Origin: Petrosia ficiformis | Taxonomy: Eukaryota; Porifera; Demospongiae; Haplosclerida; Petrosiidae | DNA length: 64,000 nucleotides | Direction: 5' to 3' | Assembly: GCA_947044365.1 (NCBI GenBank) | Contig: OX345636.1 | Location: forward strand, 12,853,309-12,917,308 | Shown: one piece after another, positions 1 through 12,145 of the stretch | Layout: every line of letters starts with the position of its first letter | How positions within the stretch are numbered: position 1 is the first letter of the stretch | Translations under genes and position numbers: made by a program | The notes under the pieces: model-generated | Databases searched by the model: none | Told to the model about the DNA's origin: nothing | Seen by the model: the letters and a program-made list of their open reading frames with translations, nothing else

Positions 1-654
1 AAATACAAAGTATCTGTGGTATGCGATGTATGTATTCCAAACAACCAACTACATGTGTAATTGTTAAATCCTTGCAACTGTACTAACGACTAAATTAGTT
101 ATTTTAACTGTTTTGTTTTTGCAGCGTAACTACATATACAACGCTTACTAGCATAAGTGACACAACATATAACATCACATCGAAGTTGTGGGAAAGCAAT
201 CATAAGGATGGCCCTACGTAGCATAATAGCTTACTACTACTGCACTGCAAAAACAAAATCGTTAAAATAACCATTTTATTGGTTAGTACAGTTGCAAGGA
301 ATAGCATGAGTTTCAATTTAGATTGTCAGTTGTCATAGAGGATGTTGTGGCTACATGACTTACTACGACATAATGTGTACCAAGTATTGAAAGATATAAA
401 TTAAATTATGTGTTTACAGGTTTACAAATCCTTTGGATGGCCAGATACAATTACATGTACTTTAGTATACATTATACCAAAGCTTTGACATGAAATACAA
501 GTAGACAGCACCCTAAAATTATATAGCTTCAATTGTTATTGAATATAATTAGTACATAGTATCTATGGTATTATATGTATGTATCATGAACAACAAACTA
601 ATTGTTAAATCCTTGCAACTGTACTAACCATTAAATTAGTTATTTTAACTATTT
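1..654. repeat. Degenerate repeat cluster at window start, no gene
   Basis: A segment near 55-125 recurs in the same orientation at about 596-655 and inverted at about 255-300, so a short inverted-repeat element lies here. Bases 150-235 match the terminal part of the MITE family seen at 655-1075 (a conserved core around a GGGAAAGCAATCAT motif). No exon-like ORF was found. Ends were not resolved. Confidence 0.5.
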
Positions 655-1075
655 TTATGGCCCGTAGGGTCATCCCTATGATTGCTTTCCCACGGGTTCG
701 ATGTATGTTTATATATATATATATATATATGTTTGTGTCACCTACGCGAGTATGGGTTGTATACGTAGTTAAGGAAGTTACATCATTCCTGGGGGGCTCG
801 GTCAATTAATGGGCGTGGCGCGTAAAAGAACGCGCGATCAAGCTCTACACACCAGCAGAAAGAAAGCTGTTGAGCTTACGTAGAAACTGGAACTAATAGC
901 TAGCTATTCTGCCTGAAATATATTCCTAAAGTTCTACAAGGTCCTTTGAAAGGTCAAGAGAGTAGATAATCAAAATAATAACTGTAATAAGCTGTTGTCT
1001 TTCATGCTTGATAAAGTCAGCCATGATTACTGAATTCTGGACACCACAAAGCAGTCATAAGGATACTTTTATCTT
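655..1075. mobile_element. MITE family A, copy 1
   Basis: This is a nonautonomous element whose sequence recurs, whole or in part, at 2455-2540, 6237-6485 plus 9105-9255, 41830-42160, 42575-43040 and 45320-45410. Its left end reads through a core around CCCTATGATTGCTTTCCCAC and its right end has a diverged inverted version near 1050-1072. It contains a short TA run (714-730). It has no coding capacity. Superfamily is not assigned because no clear target-site duplication was identified. Confidence 0.6.
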
Positions 1076-1660
1076 CACTTAAATTTGTAAAGCAATGATA
1101 GGGATGTTTTTTTTCTCTATATACACTTGTTTTTTCTGCTGTGTGGCTAGGTGATATTTTGGTATTTAGTTGTCGATACGGATTTTACTTGCAATGACAT
1201 GATAAATTGTTCTGTTTTTTTGCATATCGAATATTGAAATACATAGTGAGTGTTACTGTTGTTGTGGTTGTGTGAGTCACCTGATTTTGTTTACCTTAGG
1301 CTACAGTACATGTGTATATCAAAAAAAGCAAGTTTTACAAATGTATCTATAGTATACCTCTAATTACGACTTGTAAGCATTACCCAGTATGAAAATCAGT
1401 CAGTATTGATGTATTAATATTGTATCTCATCAACCAGACTAATTTTGATGAAACACTAACCTTCAATCACTCACCATTGTGCCATGAAATTTGGTATCCA
1501 GGAAGTGTTGTTAATCTTCTTAGATGCCACATTTCACTAACTTCCTGTACAAAATGGTGGAATAACGAACAATTAAAAGTAGACATTACATCAAATTATT
1601 TGTGGTGAAGTGTCCCTTTAGTAGGTCACAATTAGGGCTGAGACAAAGGTTGGAAAACAA

Positions 1661-2006
1661 TAGTGATGTGCGATACAACTAAATAATAGTATTGCGTATC
1701 GCTACCAAAAATATCACGATACGATACAGTATCACGATATTTGAAATAATATTGAAACACTTATAAAATGTAAATAAATGTCCTATTTGGATGTATTTGT
1801 CAAGAAATGGTAAAAGAAATCAATGAAAGTTATGCGCACTAGCTTGTTATAATTACTTTTAGGTATCAAATTAGACAAATTAGAAAAACCATATTTACTA
1901 AACTGTCCATTCCAGTGTATCGATACACCCAAAAGCTAATATTGTATCACGATATTCAATGAAAATATCGATATTTCGATATATCGATACGTATCGCACA
2001 TCACTA
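1661..2006. mobile_element. hAT-type MITE with 8-bp TSD
   Basis: The 346-bp element starts TAGTGATGTGCGATAC and ends with its exact reverse complement, a perfect 16-bp terminal inverted repeat. It is flanked by the identical 8-bp direct repeat GAAAACAA (1653-1660 and 2007-2014). An 8-bp duplication with TA-G-type ends is characteristic of hAT transposons. The interior is full of further ATCGATA/TATCGAT inverted motifs and has no ORF. Confidence 0.88.
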
Positions 2007-2014
2007 GAAAACAA

Positions 2015-2660
2015 CCTTCAAAGCTTCGTCACCAAAAAGTAACAAAGGTTTGAAGTTTAGCATGTGTTTTTATCAATGTCGCTCTTACCTGGATTGGTTG
2101 TAGAAAGCCTCCAAAACTGGAGTATTGCTTTATAACAAGTATTAGTGTTTTTTGTGTCACTGTACATATTCGATAAATTTCTGCAATCGATGCTTTGCTG
2201 CCATGCCTACTTCAAAGTTTGCACATGCACTTCTACAATCCAAATGTGTAGATACATAGTAACAATGTGGCATGTTCCGGGAAAGTTGAGGCTGTATTAC
2301 CTGGCTGCTTTTGTCTTACAGTATTTCTCAGTCCAGTGATGCTAAAATCGAAGAAATGAGGGTTTGAATCTTTTTCCAGACCAAGCTAGTCACAATATCC
2401 ATGGCTGTCAATCTGTAATATAATTTATATAATGTTTGTGTTGAATGCACATTGTATATGAAAGGATGTTACTTCATTCCTGGGTTTTGTCAATTAAAGC
2501 GTGAGGTGCATGCACTCACAAGCATACGTCTAGTAGCTAGTTAGCATATTCACAAAATATTTAACAAAATATGATACATATACAATGTACATGTACATGT
2601 ACATGTATGTATGTGTGTGTGATTAACATTATTGAGTTATGAAACTCTTGAATTCCACAG
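2015..2660. other. Noncoding stretch upstream of NLR gene 1
   Basis: No exon is visible. Bases 2455-2540 are a fragment of MITE family A. Bases around 2410-2660 resemble the intron of NLR gene 2 that precedes its 30-nt exon (45270-45440 joined to 49759-49812), including the shared run CTCTTGAATTCCACAG before the acceptor. In gene 2 a 2A exon and a DEATH exon lie just upstream; neither was found here. Confidence 0.45.
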
Positions 2661-2690
2661 ATATGATTGTTGATGATCGACCACTAAAAG
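2661..2690 (+). CDS. NLR gene 1, small 30-nt exon
   Basis: The exon is bounded by an acceptor (CCACAG before 2661) and a donor (GTAATC after 2690). It is 30 nt with phase 1 at both ends. It encodes MIVDDRPLK from the ATG at 2663 plus one base of the next codon. The paralogous gene has the same 30-nt exon at 49813-49842 (MMVDDQPLQ), which supports it as real. Translation may begin at 2663, or the exon may be internal with a start upstream, possibly outside the window. An in-frame ATG at 2639 is not conserved in gene 2 and sits on the intron side of the acceptor. It joins in frame to 3311. Confidence 0.68.
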
Positions 2691-3310
2691 GTAATCTTCT
2701 CTTCTTTATTATTTCCATACGTAATGGTAATTATATTAATTACTGCTATTAGAGTTACCAAAAGTACTGAATAAGCATTTAACTCAGAATTGTTATTTTG
2801 TATGACTATATATTATTTGTATTGTGAGGTAACTTAAATGGAGTATGTCTGTGCATTTATACACTGTAATTGTCATTAATTTTCAAAATTTAAGATGTCT
2901 GCTCACAGACCAATAGCTATTTACTGTCTTGGAGAAACGTATTACCCTGCGGAGTCAGTCAGTCAGCCTGTCGTGCAAAAACTGGATACTTTAGAATACT
3001 TTAAACATCTTTTAAACACATCAGTCATCTAGAAAATAGTCATATAATTGCGTATGAATACCTTGCGATTCACAGTATCTGTAGTTCTCTTATCAGTTAA
3101 GAAAAGTCCACCATTTTTCAGTCAGTCACACCCTTCATAATAATTATTTGTAGTAACATGTTATTTTTGAGTCTATTCAAGAAACTGAAGATATTTTCTT
3201 GTTCCGTCAATGTGGTATTGTGTGGGGTATGTGTTCTAGGAACTTATTATTGTGTCTCTCCATTTATTACTACTACAAAATAATTTTAATTATTCTCCTT
3301 TTTTATACAG

Positions 3311-3568
3311 ACACTGATCTGGTATCAGTGATGGAAGCCACAATTAGTGTCAATAATTGGTCTCTCTTCGGTCTCAAACTTGGTGTACCACAGTATGAAA
3401 TTAACAATATTAAACAGCAGTATCATAGTGTACCGGATCAGCAACAGCACATACTTTCTTACTGGATAGGAACAGGGGATGCCTCTTGGGCAAGACTAGT
3501 TGAAGCTCTATGTAGTCCATTAGTCAATATGAAGGGACTTGCAAGACATATTGCCATTAATCAACTAT
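3311..3568 (+). CDS. NLR gene 1, DEATH-domain exon
   Basis: This 258-nt exon (acceptor TTATACAG, donor GTAAGTGTGTG) is phase 1 at both ends. It encodes about 86 residues of a death-fold domain. The pattern starts with an NNW-x-L-FGLKLGVP helix and ends with the typical SW-ARLVEAL amphipathic segment. DEATH domains make homotypic contacts with adaptor or effector proteins, so this is the likely signalling end of the receptor. The same-length exon at 50064-50321 in gene 2 is clearly homologous, down to the donor sequence. The last base T joins GT at 12146 to make a Cys codon and continues the open frame into the NACHT exon. Assignment to the death fold is by residue pattern; DEATH versus another death-fold subfamily is not proven. 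Confidence 0.8.
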
Positions 3569-4489
3569 GTAAGTGTGTGTGTAGAATAATATCATGTGTT
3601 GTAGCCAAACCTAGCTGTCATTTAACCCGTTGCGTCTTTTCCTGATTTCAAAAGGTGTCATTAACTTATACACAAATCACAATTCACATACAAAACCACA
3701 TTAGTAGTTAATTGCAACTAATGTTATTTTGTACATGTATGTTCCTGTTCATGTTTCCCGGAATACTCCAAATGAAGATATCAATAATAATTTGAAACGT
3801 TTTTTTAGCTTCATCTAACAGTAGTGCAGTAATACAATCTAAATGTGTAGTTAACCGATTAACTGCCATAGATGGCAATTGGTGTCAAATACGGAGGACG
3901 TTAAAATGCCTTGGATACCACACCTTACTCTTATGCTTACATCTTGTGAAGGATATCAGTTAGGGCCCTGATATTTTGGTAACAGTGAGAGGATTTCTTA
4001 TGCTAAAATAAATCTTTACTGGGTCGAAAGGCTTACCATAAAAAAAAAACTTGGAGTTTTTTCAGTGGGAAAAGGTTTAGCTACATGTAGCTGTACAGTG
4101 TGTTTAGATTATTGTAATATTTGTAAAGACGAGTATAATAATTATGACACAGAAGACAAAGATTTGAGACAAGTGATGTCTTGAAAATGCTGGTCAGCAG
4201 TACTGAATATGAAGATCCAGTGATGTATAGAAGAGTTTGATGATTTGAAGATTTTGACAATAATAACTGTGAGCCGTCTAACGATGAAAGGAATCCTTCA
4301 CCATTACACCTGATAACATCACCAGTAGACTGTACTAATAGTATTTTACCCTCCGCCTCTTCCCTTTTACACTGACAGTGTTCCTTCATCACTACCTCTA
4401 ATATAATTATTAGCAACACCTACAAATAGACGGGATACACAGTGGTATGGTAATGAATACTGACATATCGCACAGGGGTTTTATATAGC

Positions 4490-4574
4490 ATAATTATATA
4501 TATATAATTATATATATATATATTATATATATAGCATAATTATATATACATGTATATAATTATATATATATATA

Positions 4575-4639
<65 letters not shown>

Positions 4640-4640
4640 A
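4490..4640. repeat. (TA)n microsatellite
   Basis: This is an almost pure TA run with small interruptions, ending in an alternating ACATGTAC-like segment. A second short (TA)n lies at 5058-5086 inside the following MITE. Confidence 0.9.
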
Positions 4641-4725
4641 TGTACGTGTACATGTATATAAGTATAATCTAAATTTTATATATCATTTTCAAATATACCA
4701 ACTAGTAGTGATATAATATAAACTC

Positions 4726-5055
4726 GGCAGTGGCTAGAGACCTGGTACCAGTACTGAAAAATAATACTTAAAGAGCCGGTATAATTAAATGTGGGCGTGT
4801 TCCTTTTTTTTTCAATGTGGGCGTGTCGTAGAACGACCAAGCTTCCAAAGCTAACTAAGGATCTGGCATAGGAGCTTGGTAATGATCTCAGTCGGAATTA
4901 CTGACTTGCTGTTAGGTTTTTCTCTTTTATGTCTGCATTCGCTTTCATTAATTACTGGGGGGGGGGGATCTAGGGGGGCACAGCCCCCCCAGTTTATGCC
5001 CTGGGATTGTTAGGGTTATCATCCATGCTCGGGAGAGATTTATAAGTACGTTGCA

Positions 5056-5089
<34 letters not shown>

Positions 5090-5177
5090 CATGTATATAA
5101 GTATAGTGTCATGTGATCCAGTGCCGGCTCTTTAAGCTAAATTTTTCGGTACCGGTACCGGGTCTCTAGCCGATGCC
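4726..5177. mobile_element. Mutator-like MITE (imperfect TIR, 9-bp TSD)
   Basis: The left end GGCAGTGGCTAGAGACC and the right end GGTCTCTAGCCGATGCC are imperfect inverted repeats; the similarity continues inward through GGTACCAGTAC and a CTTAAAGAGCCGG motif. Flanks are TATAAACTC (4717-4725) and TATTAACTC (5178-5186), 8 of 9 identical. A 9-bp duplication suggests a MULE-type insertion. It has no ORF and contains a G-run near 4960 and TA repeats. Confidence 0.65.
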
Positions 5178-5186
5178 TATTAACTC

Positions 5187-6236
5187 ACTATATTCCTAAT
5201 CTTCATTATTTATCAAGCTGCAAATCTAACATACTTATAACATGAAATACAGTCATTCACTTACTTTTGATATGGCAAGAGTGTCCAAACTCATTTCAGT
5301 CTCTCCACATCATTATTTCAATGTTCAGACATTTTTGTGATGCCTTTGGCATTTCAGGGTAATTCAACGCCCACCCAAGCGGCTGTCAATCAGTTAATTG
5401 TCAGCCATTTGAAGGAAAGTTAAGGCTCTTTTATTTGTCTACTATTAGCCTAATAGTGCTGCAGGAGTATGTATTGTTCTTGTTATTTAATATACAGTAA
5501 TTATTACTTGTTATATAAAGAACATAAATATTGTCTTTTATTAGTCTAGTAATGGCAGAGGACACTACAATAAGGACAACGATATACAATACTTGTTTTA
5601 TAAAGTATGTATTAGCTAATTGCTATTATTATTTACATGTCTGGTCCAGTGTAATTTACCAATCAGTTCTTTCCGAACAAAATTGGACTCTGGCCACTGA
5701 TGACAATCATGCAATGGTTGTGCTACTTGAGATTGGCATCATTGGCTGCTATCCAACATCTACTGTTTCAACTATGTACATAATGCAGGGTTATCTCCAT
5801 GAGAAAAGAATGCTGGGTGGGAAAGCTTGCAACCTGCCACTAGGCTATACATGTATGTTCTTACCCCTTGTGTATCTCAGACTGTGCATGACCTTTCACG
5901 TTGTCCTTGTATGTGGTCACACAAGGATGGCTGATTCAAGTTTTGGATTTACATGTATTACGAGAATCAAGTTGTATCCATAGTTCCATACTTGTGTTTT
6001 GCTCGAACAACACAGAAGTACTCTCTAAACAGCTCAAGCTACTATCGATACTGATATCTTCTGTGGAATTTTCACTTATTGGGCTGGGATCAGAGTCTAG
6101 TCTTGGACATTTACACTCAGGAATCCCGAGAGAAAAAACAAGTTATCTTCTCCACCTTACCATTTGCACACAATAGCTATGGCCACACCCATTATATTTA
6201 AAAAACAAGATATACATACATGTATATAGAGAAAAA
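5187..6236. other. Noncoding intron segment
   Basis: No exon was recognised. The 150-codon ORF from 5531 has no family resemblance, is low in complexity and contains no flanking splice pattern that joins the NLR frame. Confidence 0.5.
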
Positions 6237-6485
6237 AGTATCTCCGTGACTTCTTTGTGGTGTCCAGCATTCAGTAATCATGGCTGACTTTATCATGCCA
6301 GAAACACAACAGCTATTATTTTCATTATCTACTCTCCCTACCTTTTAAAAGACCTTGTAGAACTTTAGGAATATATTTCAGGTAGAATAGCTAGCTATTA
6401 GTTCCAGTTTCTATGTAAGCTACAAGCAGCTTTACTCTGCTGGTCGAGCACGTGTTCTATTACGCGCCACGTCCATTAATTAATT
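6237..6485 (-). mobile_element. MITE family A, copy split by a retroelement (part 1)
   Basis: This is the inverted orientation of the family at 655-1075. It runs from the CTTTGTGGTGTCCAG region to CGCGCCACGTCCATTAATT. The rest of the same copy resumes at about 9105 and runs to 9255. The break falls exactly where full copies (42575-43040) read through CCCATTAATTGACC. Confidence 0.7.
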
Positions 6486-9104
6486 TGTTTTTGACAATAA
6501 TTATATTAATAATACGTATATATATATATAGAATACAGAATAAAATAAAATAAAAATAAAAATAGAGATGAACATGCATAGTTTTACAGAACAAATATAC
6601 CAGTCTAAATTATGTTGAAAGGTGGCTCTCAGTCACACCCAGTTTTATGCTGGCATCAGGCACATGATGGAAAGTGGAGCGGCTTCTTCTGATGCACATT
6701 ATTGCTGATCGGAGCAAAAAGAAAACCAGTTGCATTGTATCCATGCTAGTGCGGAGCTATAGACAGAACTGTTCTTGGCTGCGATAATGTCTGCTAGCTG
6801 TTTGTAAAAGGTTGTTGCTTCTTTGCCCATGCCTCTAGTTGTGGTGAGAACCAGTGGTGTAAATGATGCCATTTCCACTTGCCTAAAGTAGTTTTCTCAC
6901 TTTTTGAAAGCATGGTTCATGTCCTGTCAGTGCTGGAATGAATTGTTTTCAATGTTTCTCATCACATATCGCCATCTGCCAACAACCCCATGAACAAAAG
7001 CTGTATATGCTGTATATGCTACATATATGCTAGCTGTAGTGCTGGAATGAGTGTTTTCAATGTTTCTCATCACATATCGCCATCTGCCAACAACCCCATG
7101 AACAAAAGCTGTATATGCTACATGTGGTTGGGAGAGTGGAAGTTTAGAAAGAGATGAGATCTCCGCCATCCTTTTTTCAATTTAGCCGGTAACCTATTCC
7201 TCTGCAAAGTTCGGCGTTCCGACCGCTGCACCTAGGTGTCTCTGTCCTCATGTCGTTATTTGTACATTGGTGTTCTCAAATAACTTTGTTTCTTCATCAA
7301 AGAGTTCCGGTTTCACTACAAAATGTGTCTTGATGGCATTTGGGTGGTATCCTATCTCAGGACCAATCACTGTTAACTGCATGTTACCACCATTGTTGTA
7401 GGTCCAGTAATTTGCTGGCTGCTGTTGTGTCATTGGCAAAACATATCTGTTTCACATCGCGTTCTACTTCACAGAGTCTCTTGATTAGTGATGTGACCAC
7501 TGAGGGGCATACATAGCCATTGCCATTGGATCCCCTTGGGTAGTTCGGTAGTTCGGTAGTTCCCTCTGTGGAATCAATTTCTTCTTACCGATGACAAAGA
7601 GTTTCACGTGAACACGGTAAGTGTTATTTAGCATACATGATATTGGAGGGCAGAGAAATCCAATGTTTTGTTAGCTTGACGATTGATGGTATTGAATGCG
7701 TTACTTGCATTCACCAATAGAATAGCGTCGGCGTCATCTTAAGCATAGATAGTCTTCATTGCAAGAAGAACAGCTTCACACCCTGCCTCATAACCAGCGC
7801 ATGCCTGCAGTAGTCCTGCTGCTGATTAGATGTCCTTGCCAACGGTTTTTAGTATTGCTTTGGCGATGATTCCTCATGGTACTTCACCAATGCCGATTGG
7901 TCTTACACCAGGGTTTTTGCTTAATGGAATGAGGCAACATGCCACAAAAAGCCATTAAACTGTCTGGGGGGAGATTGCTTGTGCATAAGCGACTGGCCAC
8001 AGCCGTCAGGGCATTGCAGAAGTCATTAGAGATGTTCTTGAAAGAAGAGCATAGTGGACGCCAAGCATAAGCATCTACCCCTGAGGGGCCAGCTGACTCC
8101 CTGGATGTGAAGAGCAGCATGTCTGACGCTTTCACCGGTAATCATTTTGAATATAATGGCACTGTGGCACTGTTTGGATTCTGCCAGGGCTTGAAAGAGT
8201 GTCTGTGGCAGAGCCTCCTTTCCTTTGGGGTGTTTCTCCTCAAGTAGGTTCCTTGTTGTCTTCTGGATGATGTCACCATTTATTCATTTCTATTTGTATG
8301 AGATCATCCATGGCTAGATTCCTCTATTTGTGTCCTTGAAGATGACACATAGTGCTGCTTTACCTTGCCCTAGAGCATTAGATTACTGAATATTTGGGCT
8401 TTTTTCTCCAGATTTTTTAGTAGATTGGTGAGTGGAGGAAGATGTCTTTGAATACATTTGCCTTCCTGAAGAAGAGTGGTGATATTGCCTTTTAGCCATA
8501 GTTTCATTTGTCTTTCCAGATGTGCTAGATGTTCATTTGGATTTGCTTTGAGTATGTGGCTTTTGGAGGAGTAGGCACTGTAAGACTATGCATGCTTTGA
8601 GAGCAATGCAATCTAGGATGGAGGCTTCTGCAAAAGCTTGGTAAAGCTTGCTCAATTCAAAGCTGTGCCTTTTTTTTCCTGTGGGAACAAGGAAAAGTTT
8701 CCGCCTCCAGTCACAATTGGCTGCTGATACTTGTTGGAGAAGATGGTACTGCTTACATCCCCCCATGTGAAATCAAGCTGAGTATTCTCTTCACTATTTT
8801 CCTCTTCCCTCTCTAGGGTGTGGTTGTGTTCATTTGTTGGTATAGGGCCATAGTGGCAGATCTTCCTGACCAATTTAAATCCAATTCATGACTATTTCTT
8901 TCTCCCCACCCTAGCTAGACACAGGGTAGTGCTTAGGCTCAGAGGGACCTCTTGTGTTAGAGGTGGGGTGTTTCTGTTGGTTGTAATGGTGATCCATGGT
9001 GGGCATAAGTTGGAAGTGGCATTGTAGATCAATAACGAGATTATTTGTGCCTTCTATTAGTTTACTTCTTCTAGCCCTTACCGAAAAATTACACACATTA
9101 ATTG
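6486..9104 (-). pseudogene. Degenerate reverse-transcriptase retroelement
   Basis: Read on the minus strand, scattered frames give parts of one polymerase in order: a segment near 8533-8873; a palm-proximal part at 7884-8135 (GPSGVDAYAWRPLCSSF) running on to a KPWCKTNRHW-type relic; the catalytic box at 7429-7440, which reads FAND where active enzymes have FADD; then TVIGPEIGYHPNA (7248-7400) and the AYTAFVHGVVGRWRYVM motif (6927-7169). At least four frame breaks and the D-to-N change in the active site indicate a dead copy. The family resembles reverse-transcriptase proteins common in sponges and corals; I cannot assign it to a named clade. It sits inside a MITE-A copy, and CATTAATT occurs at both junctions, a probable target duplication. 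Confidence 0.65.
6932..7130 (-). repeat. Tandem duplication inside the dead RT element
   Basis: A segment of about 107-110 bp coding for FVHGVVGRWRYVMRNIEN is present twice in tandem (near 6932-7020 and 7039-7130). The duplicate is in frame and nearly identical, so it arose recently compared with the decay of the rest of the element. Confidence 0.75.
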
Positions 9105-9255
9105 ATTGAGCCCATCGGAATGACGCACCTTCCTTAACTACGTATGCAACACATACTCACGTAAGTGGCTACTAACATATGTATTTGTATATATGTGTAT
9201 ATGCATTAAACTTCGTGGAAAGCAATTATATTATGGCCCTACAGGCCATAATAAT
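9105..9255 (-). mobile_element. MITE family A, split copy (part 2)
   Basis: This continues the copy that begins at 6237. It includes the TTCCTTAACTACG segment and ends in the family terminus GGAAAGCAATTATATTATGGCC. It lacks the TA-rich block size of other copies. There is no coding capacity. Confidence 0.65.
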
Positions 9256-12145
9256 AATTTTTACTTCTTCTAATAGCATTGGTTTCAAATGGTAAAGAAT
9301 GGCTTTAGTGGAAAGTGGAAACACTGGCAATGTTACAACTGTGGCTGTAGCCATATGATTGAGAGTGTTGTGGTTTTCTGGTATCTACATTTACTTGTTT
9401 GCTGTACCAGCTTTGGCTAGGTGGCCTCTTTTGCCACACACATGTCATTCATAGTGACATAAACAGCATGTCAGTGATTTAGTAAGTACTGTTTTGTGGA
9501 CGGCTTGTAAGTCTTTTGCAGCTGTCTCCATATCTTGAGCAATCTCATGCTCACTTGTAAGTCCAGTCCATCTATTATAGCAACCAACATTGATTTCTAT
9601 TGTTACTCAGCCTACATGCATGCTAATCTATCTCTAAACACATTAGTGAGGATTCTCCTAAATTTTTGAGTTCTGCATCATAGATTGCTATTGATTCTAC
9701 TGAGAAGTTTTCACTGGTATTAAATTTGTATCACTGAATTATTGAAGAGGAGCAAGGATAGTAATGGTGTCATCTAGGGTCTGAAGAAGTTTATCATACA
9801 TTAATGTGTTGGATTTTGAGGATGCGATATCTCAACAATGTGTTATATTCAACAAGGGTGCAATGAATTCAAGAATGTTCTATGCAGACAACATTTATTG
9901 GTGTTGTTCACTGACTACTGTAATGCAGACACTTGCTTTCAGTGGCATATCTAATTGCAAGTGTGTGAGCCTATATAGTACTTACCATAGTATTTGATTT
10001 TATCACATCCTCAAAATGTAACACAAGAACGTTTATGGTTGTAACCAGGCCTTTCTCTGCCTGTGTATCCTAATAAGTGTAGGTGGAGAGGCCCTGGTCT
10101 CCATGCTAAACCTAGTATCAGCTCCAAAAGTTGATGTTCAAATTCATTGACAATGAATTATTCATATTCAATCATGATATGAAAATAAATGACATCATTA
10201 TAATAATTATTATTCTTGTTTATAATTATTTTGTTTTAACGATGTCTGATGTTTTTATCATTATATTATAATTATATTATTGTAATCATGATGAAACAAA
10301 GAAACAGATTATTGTAGATAATTATGGACACTAATTGGCAGGTATATGAATGATATTGTCTGCTAGTTCTATGTATGCCAACTGCATAAAACTAATCTTT
10401 CATCAGTTCTTGCCTTGGGCCTGAGATGAACAAACATCTTGCTTGGCTAAGTTGTCATCAGTGATGCATGTAGAAGACAGAATAAACCAGCTGTTGTGTG
10501 ACAGTGCTACAGACTGTAGCTGCGATTAAATACTTCAAACCTGGTTCAAAACATGTAATTATAATTACTGGTATACATTTATAATATTATATTATTTATA
10601 ATTAAAATGCAATTGTAGCTATGAAACTATCATAATAATTATGTAATATTCTATGTATTATACATTTAAACAATGCCAGCTTCCGGAAGTGATCATTGAA
10701 TGTAATTTTATTTAATGTTTACACTTATCACAAATTCATAAACACTGCTGCAAACACAATCATTATGAATAATAGATTTTCAATGAAATCGTCAACAAGA
10801 ACTGTCATGACCTTTCCAAGCTGGTACCAGAACCATTCTGCTCAACTGCCATTTTGTATATTGGACAGAGCACGGTCTCCTTGCTACCGATGTATAACAT
10901 GTACATGTAATGTAAGCTGAATAATGCATGCATGTGCGCGAAGAAAGGCTACATGTGCGTGCAATAATGGTTGAGAGGTCTGTATTGGATTTTGAATTTT
11001 AGCATTGTTGTAGATCGGATCACACTAACTTCCTATGAATTTATTACTACTTCTCAAAACTACAAATTTTATGATTTACTTGAAACTAAACTACACCTAT
11101 TTCAAAAGTAATACTGTATTTAGCAGGTAGTGAATGTGATTTTAAGTTATACAAAATACATTGTGTATATGCATGTGCTTCATGCATAGTGCAATAAGGA
11201 CTATTTGGAAACATGTCAATGGAAGTCTAAAAATACCAATTTTTCTTTAAAGATTTAAAATTCCACCTGACACCACTCATCACGGCACATGATCCCAATG
11301 TCAAATGAGTATATTTAAACCTCACTAACAAAAACACCAGGGACAATATTAATTGTGTGCTCATTTTCTCTTAAGCCTCAGAGGAAATCAGCACATACAC
11401 AATTAATTAATACTAATGAATGCCATTAGTATTGAACCCATGCATAGCTAGAGATCACACCAACTACATCAGTTAATATGGAGCAACTACATCAGTTAAT
11501 ATGCACCAACTACATCAGTTAATATAAAATCATGATTAAATAAAAATGAATACAAAACTGCACCAATTTCAATAGTACTATAGTGTATAGCAAATGGTAA
11601 TACACCTTAGCTGTAGAAGATCACAACTCTATCTCATTTGTTTACTCATATTTCATTATTGCAAATATTATAGTTGGCAGCCACTATATATCTTTGTTTG
11701 ATTGAACACAGTGTATACGTTATGTGTCAACTCTACTTCAATTCTAAATGTGTTCACTAAAAGCCAATTTTGTTGTTTTGGTAAACTATGTTACTTTTTT
11801 CTAGCTTGAATTCAGCTAAGACACTAATAATTATATTTGCTTGTATCACAAGACAGTGAAGCTATACAGATGTTGTTGACCTACATGCATTTCAGCTGGC
11901 CAGTAACAAACAGTTCATTTTTTTCTGCCACTTGGCATATGTCTGCCTTCTTACTTTTAAGTTTGTTTATAATTATGTGGGCATTGATGCAACTTGAGAC
12001 AGTGCTTTATATAGTAGTTGTATGTTTCTTCCATAGTGATTCATGTACTCCTGTGTGTGGCTGCTATCTAGAATGTAAAACAATTATACAGCTTGATAAT
12101 TATCATTCATGACTTCATTAATTTACTTACTGCTTTAAATTTTAG
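9256..12145. other. Noncoding 3' part of the gene 1 intron
   Basis: There is no recognised gene. Segments from 10020 to 10990 are similar to gene 2 intron sequence at 52230-52880 (for example TATGCCAACT and CATGACCTTTCCAAGCTGGTAC versus its diverged partner). A 3-copy tandem repeat lies at 11459-11525. The last bases form the acceptor for the NACHT exon. Confidence 0.55.
11459..11525. repeat. Short tandem repeat, 3 copies
   Basis: CAACTACATCAGTTAATAT is repeated three times, separated by 3-5 variable bases. No function is evident. Confidence 0.85.

Larger units (their letters stand above)
3569..12145 (+). other. NLR gene 1, long intron between DEATH and NACHT exons
   Basis: The 8.6-kb intron begins GTAAGTGTGTG and ends AAATTTTAG, and is mostly transposon debris (separate entries). 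Segments at about 3725-3850 and 10020-10990 are recognisably similar to the corresponding intron of gene 2 (about 50475-50600 and 52230-52880), which shows the two introns are paralogous. ORFs within 5531-6176, 9806-9997, 10696-10920 and 11837-12112 show no family resemblance and I do not call them genes. Confidence 0.7.

Noticed and set aside
2639..2662. Upstream in-frame ATG before the 30-nt exon of gene 1
   Set aside because: It lies on the intron side of a conserved acceptor and is absent in gene 2.
5531..6176. Two overlapping ORFs of 150 and 91 codons in the gene 1 intron
   Set aside because: They have low-complexity composition, no domain, no splice partners, and lie between MITE remnants.
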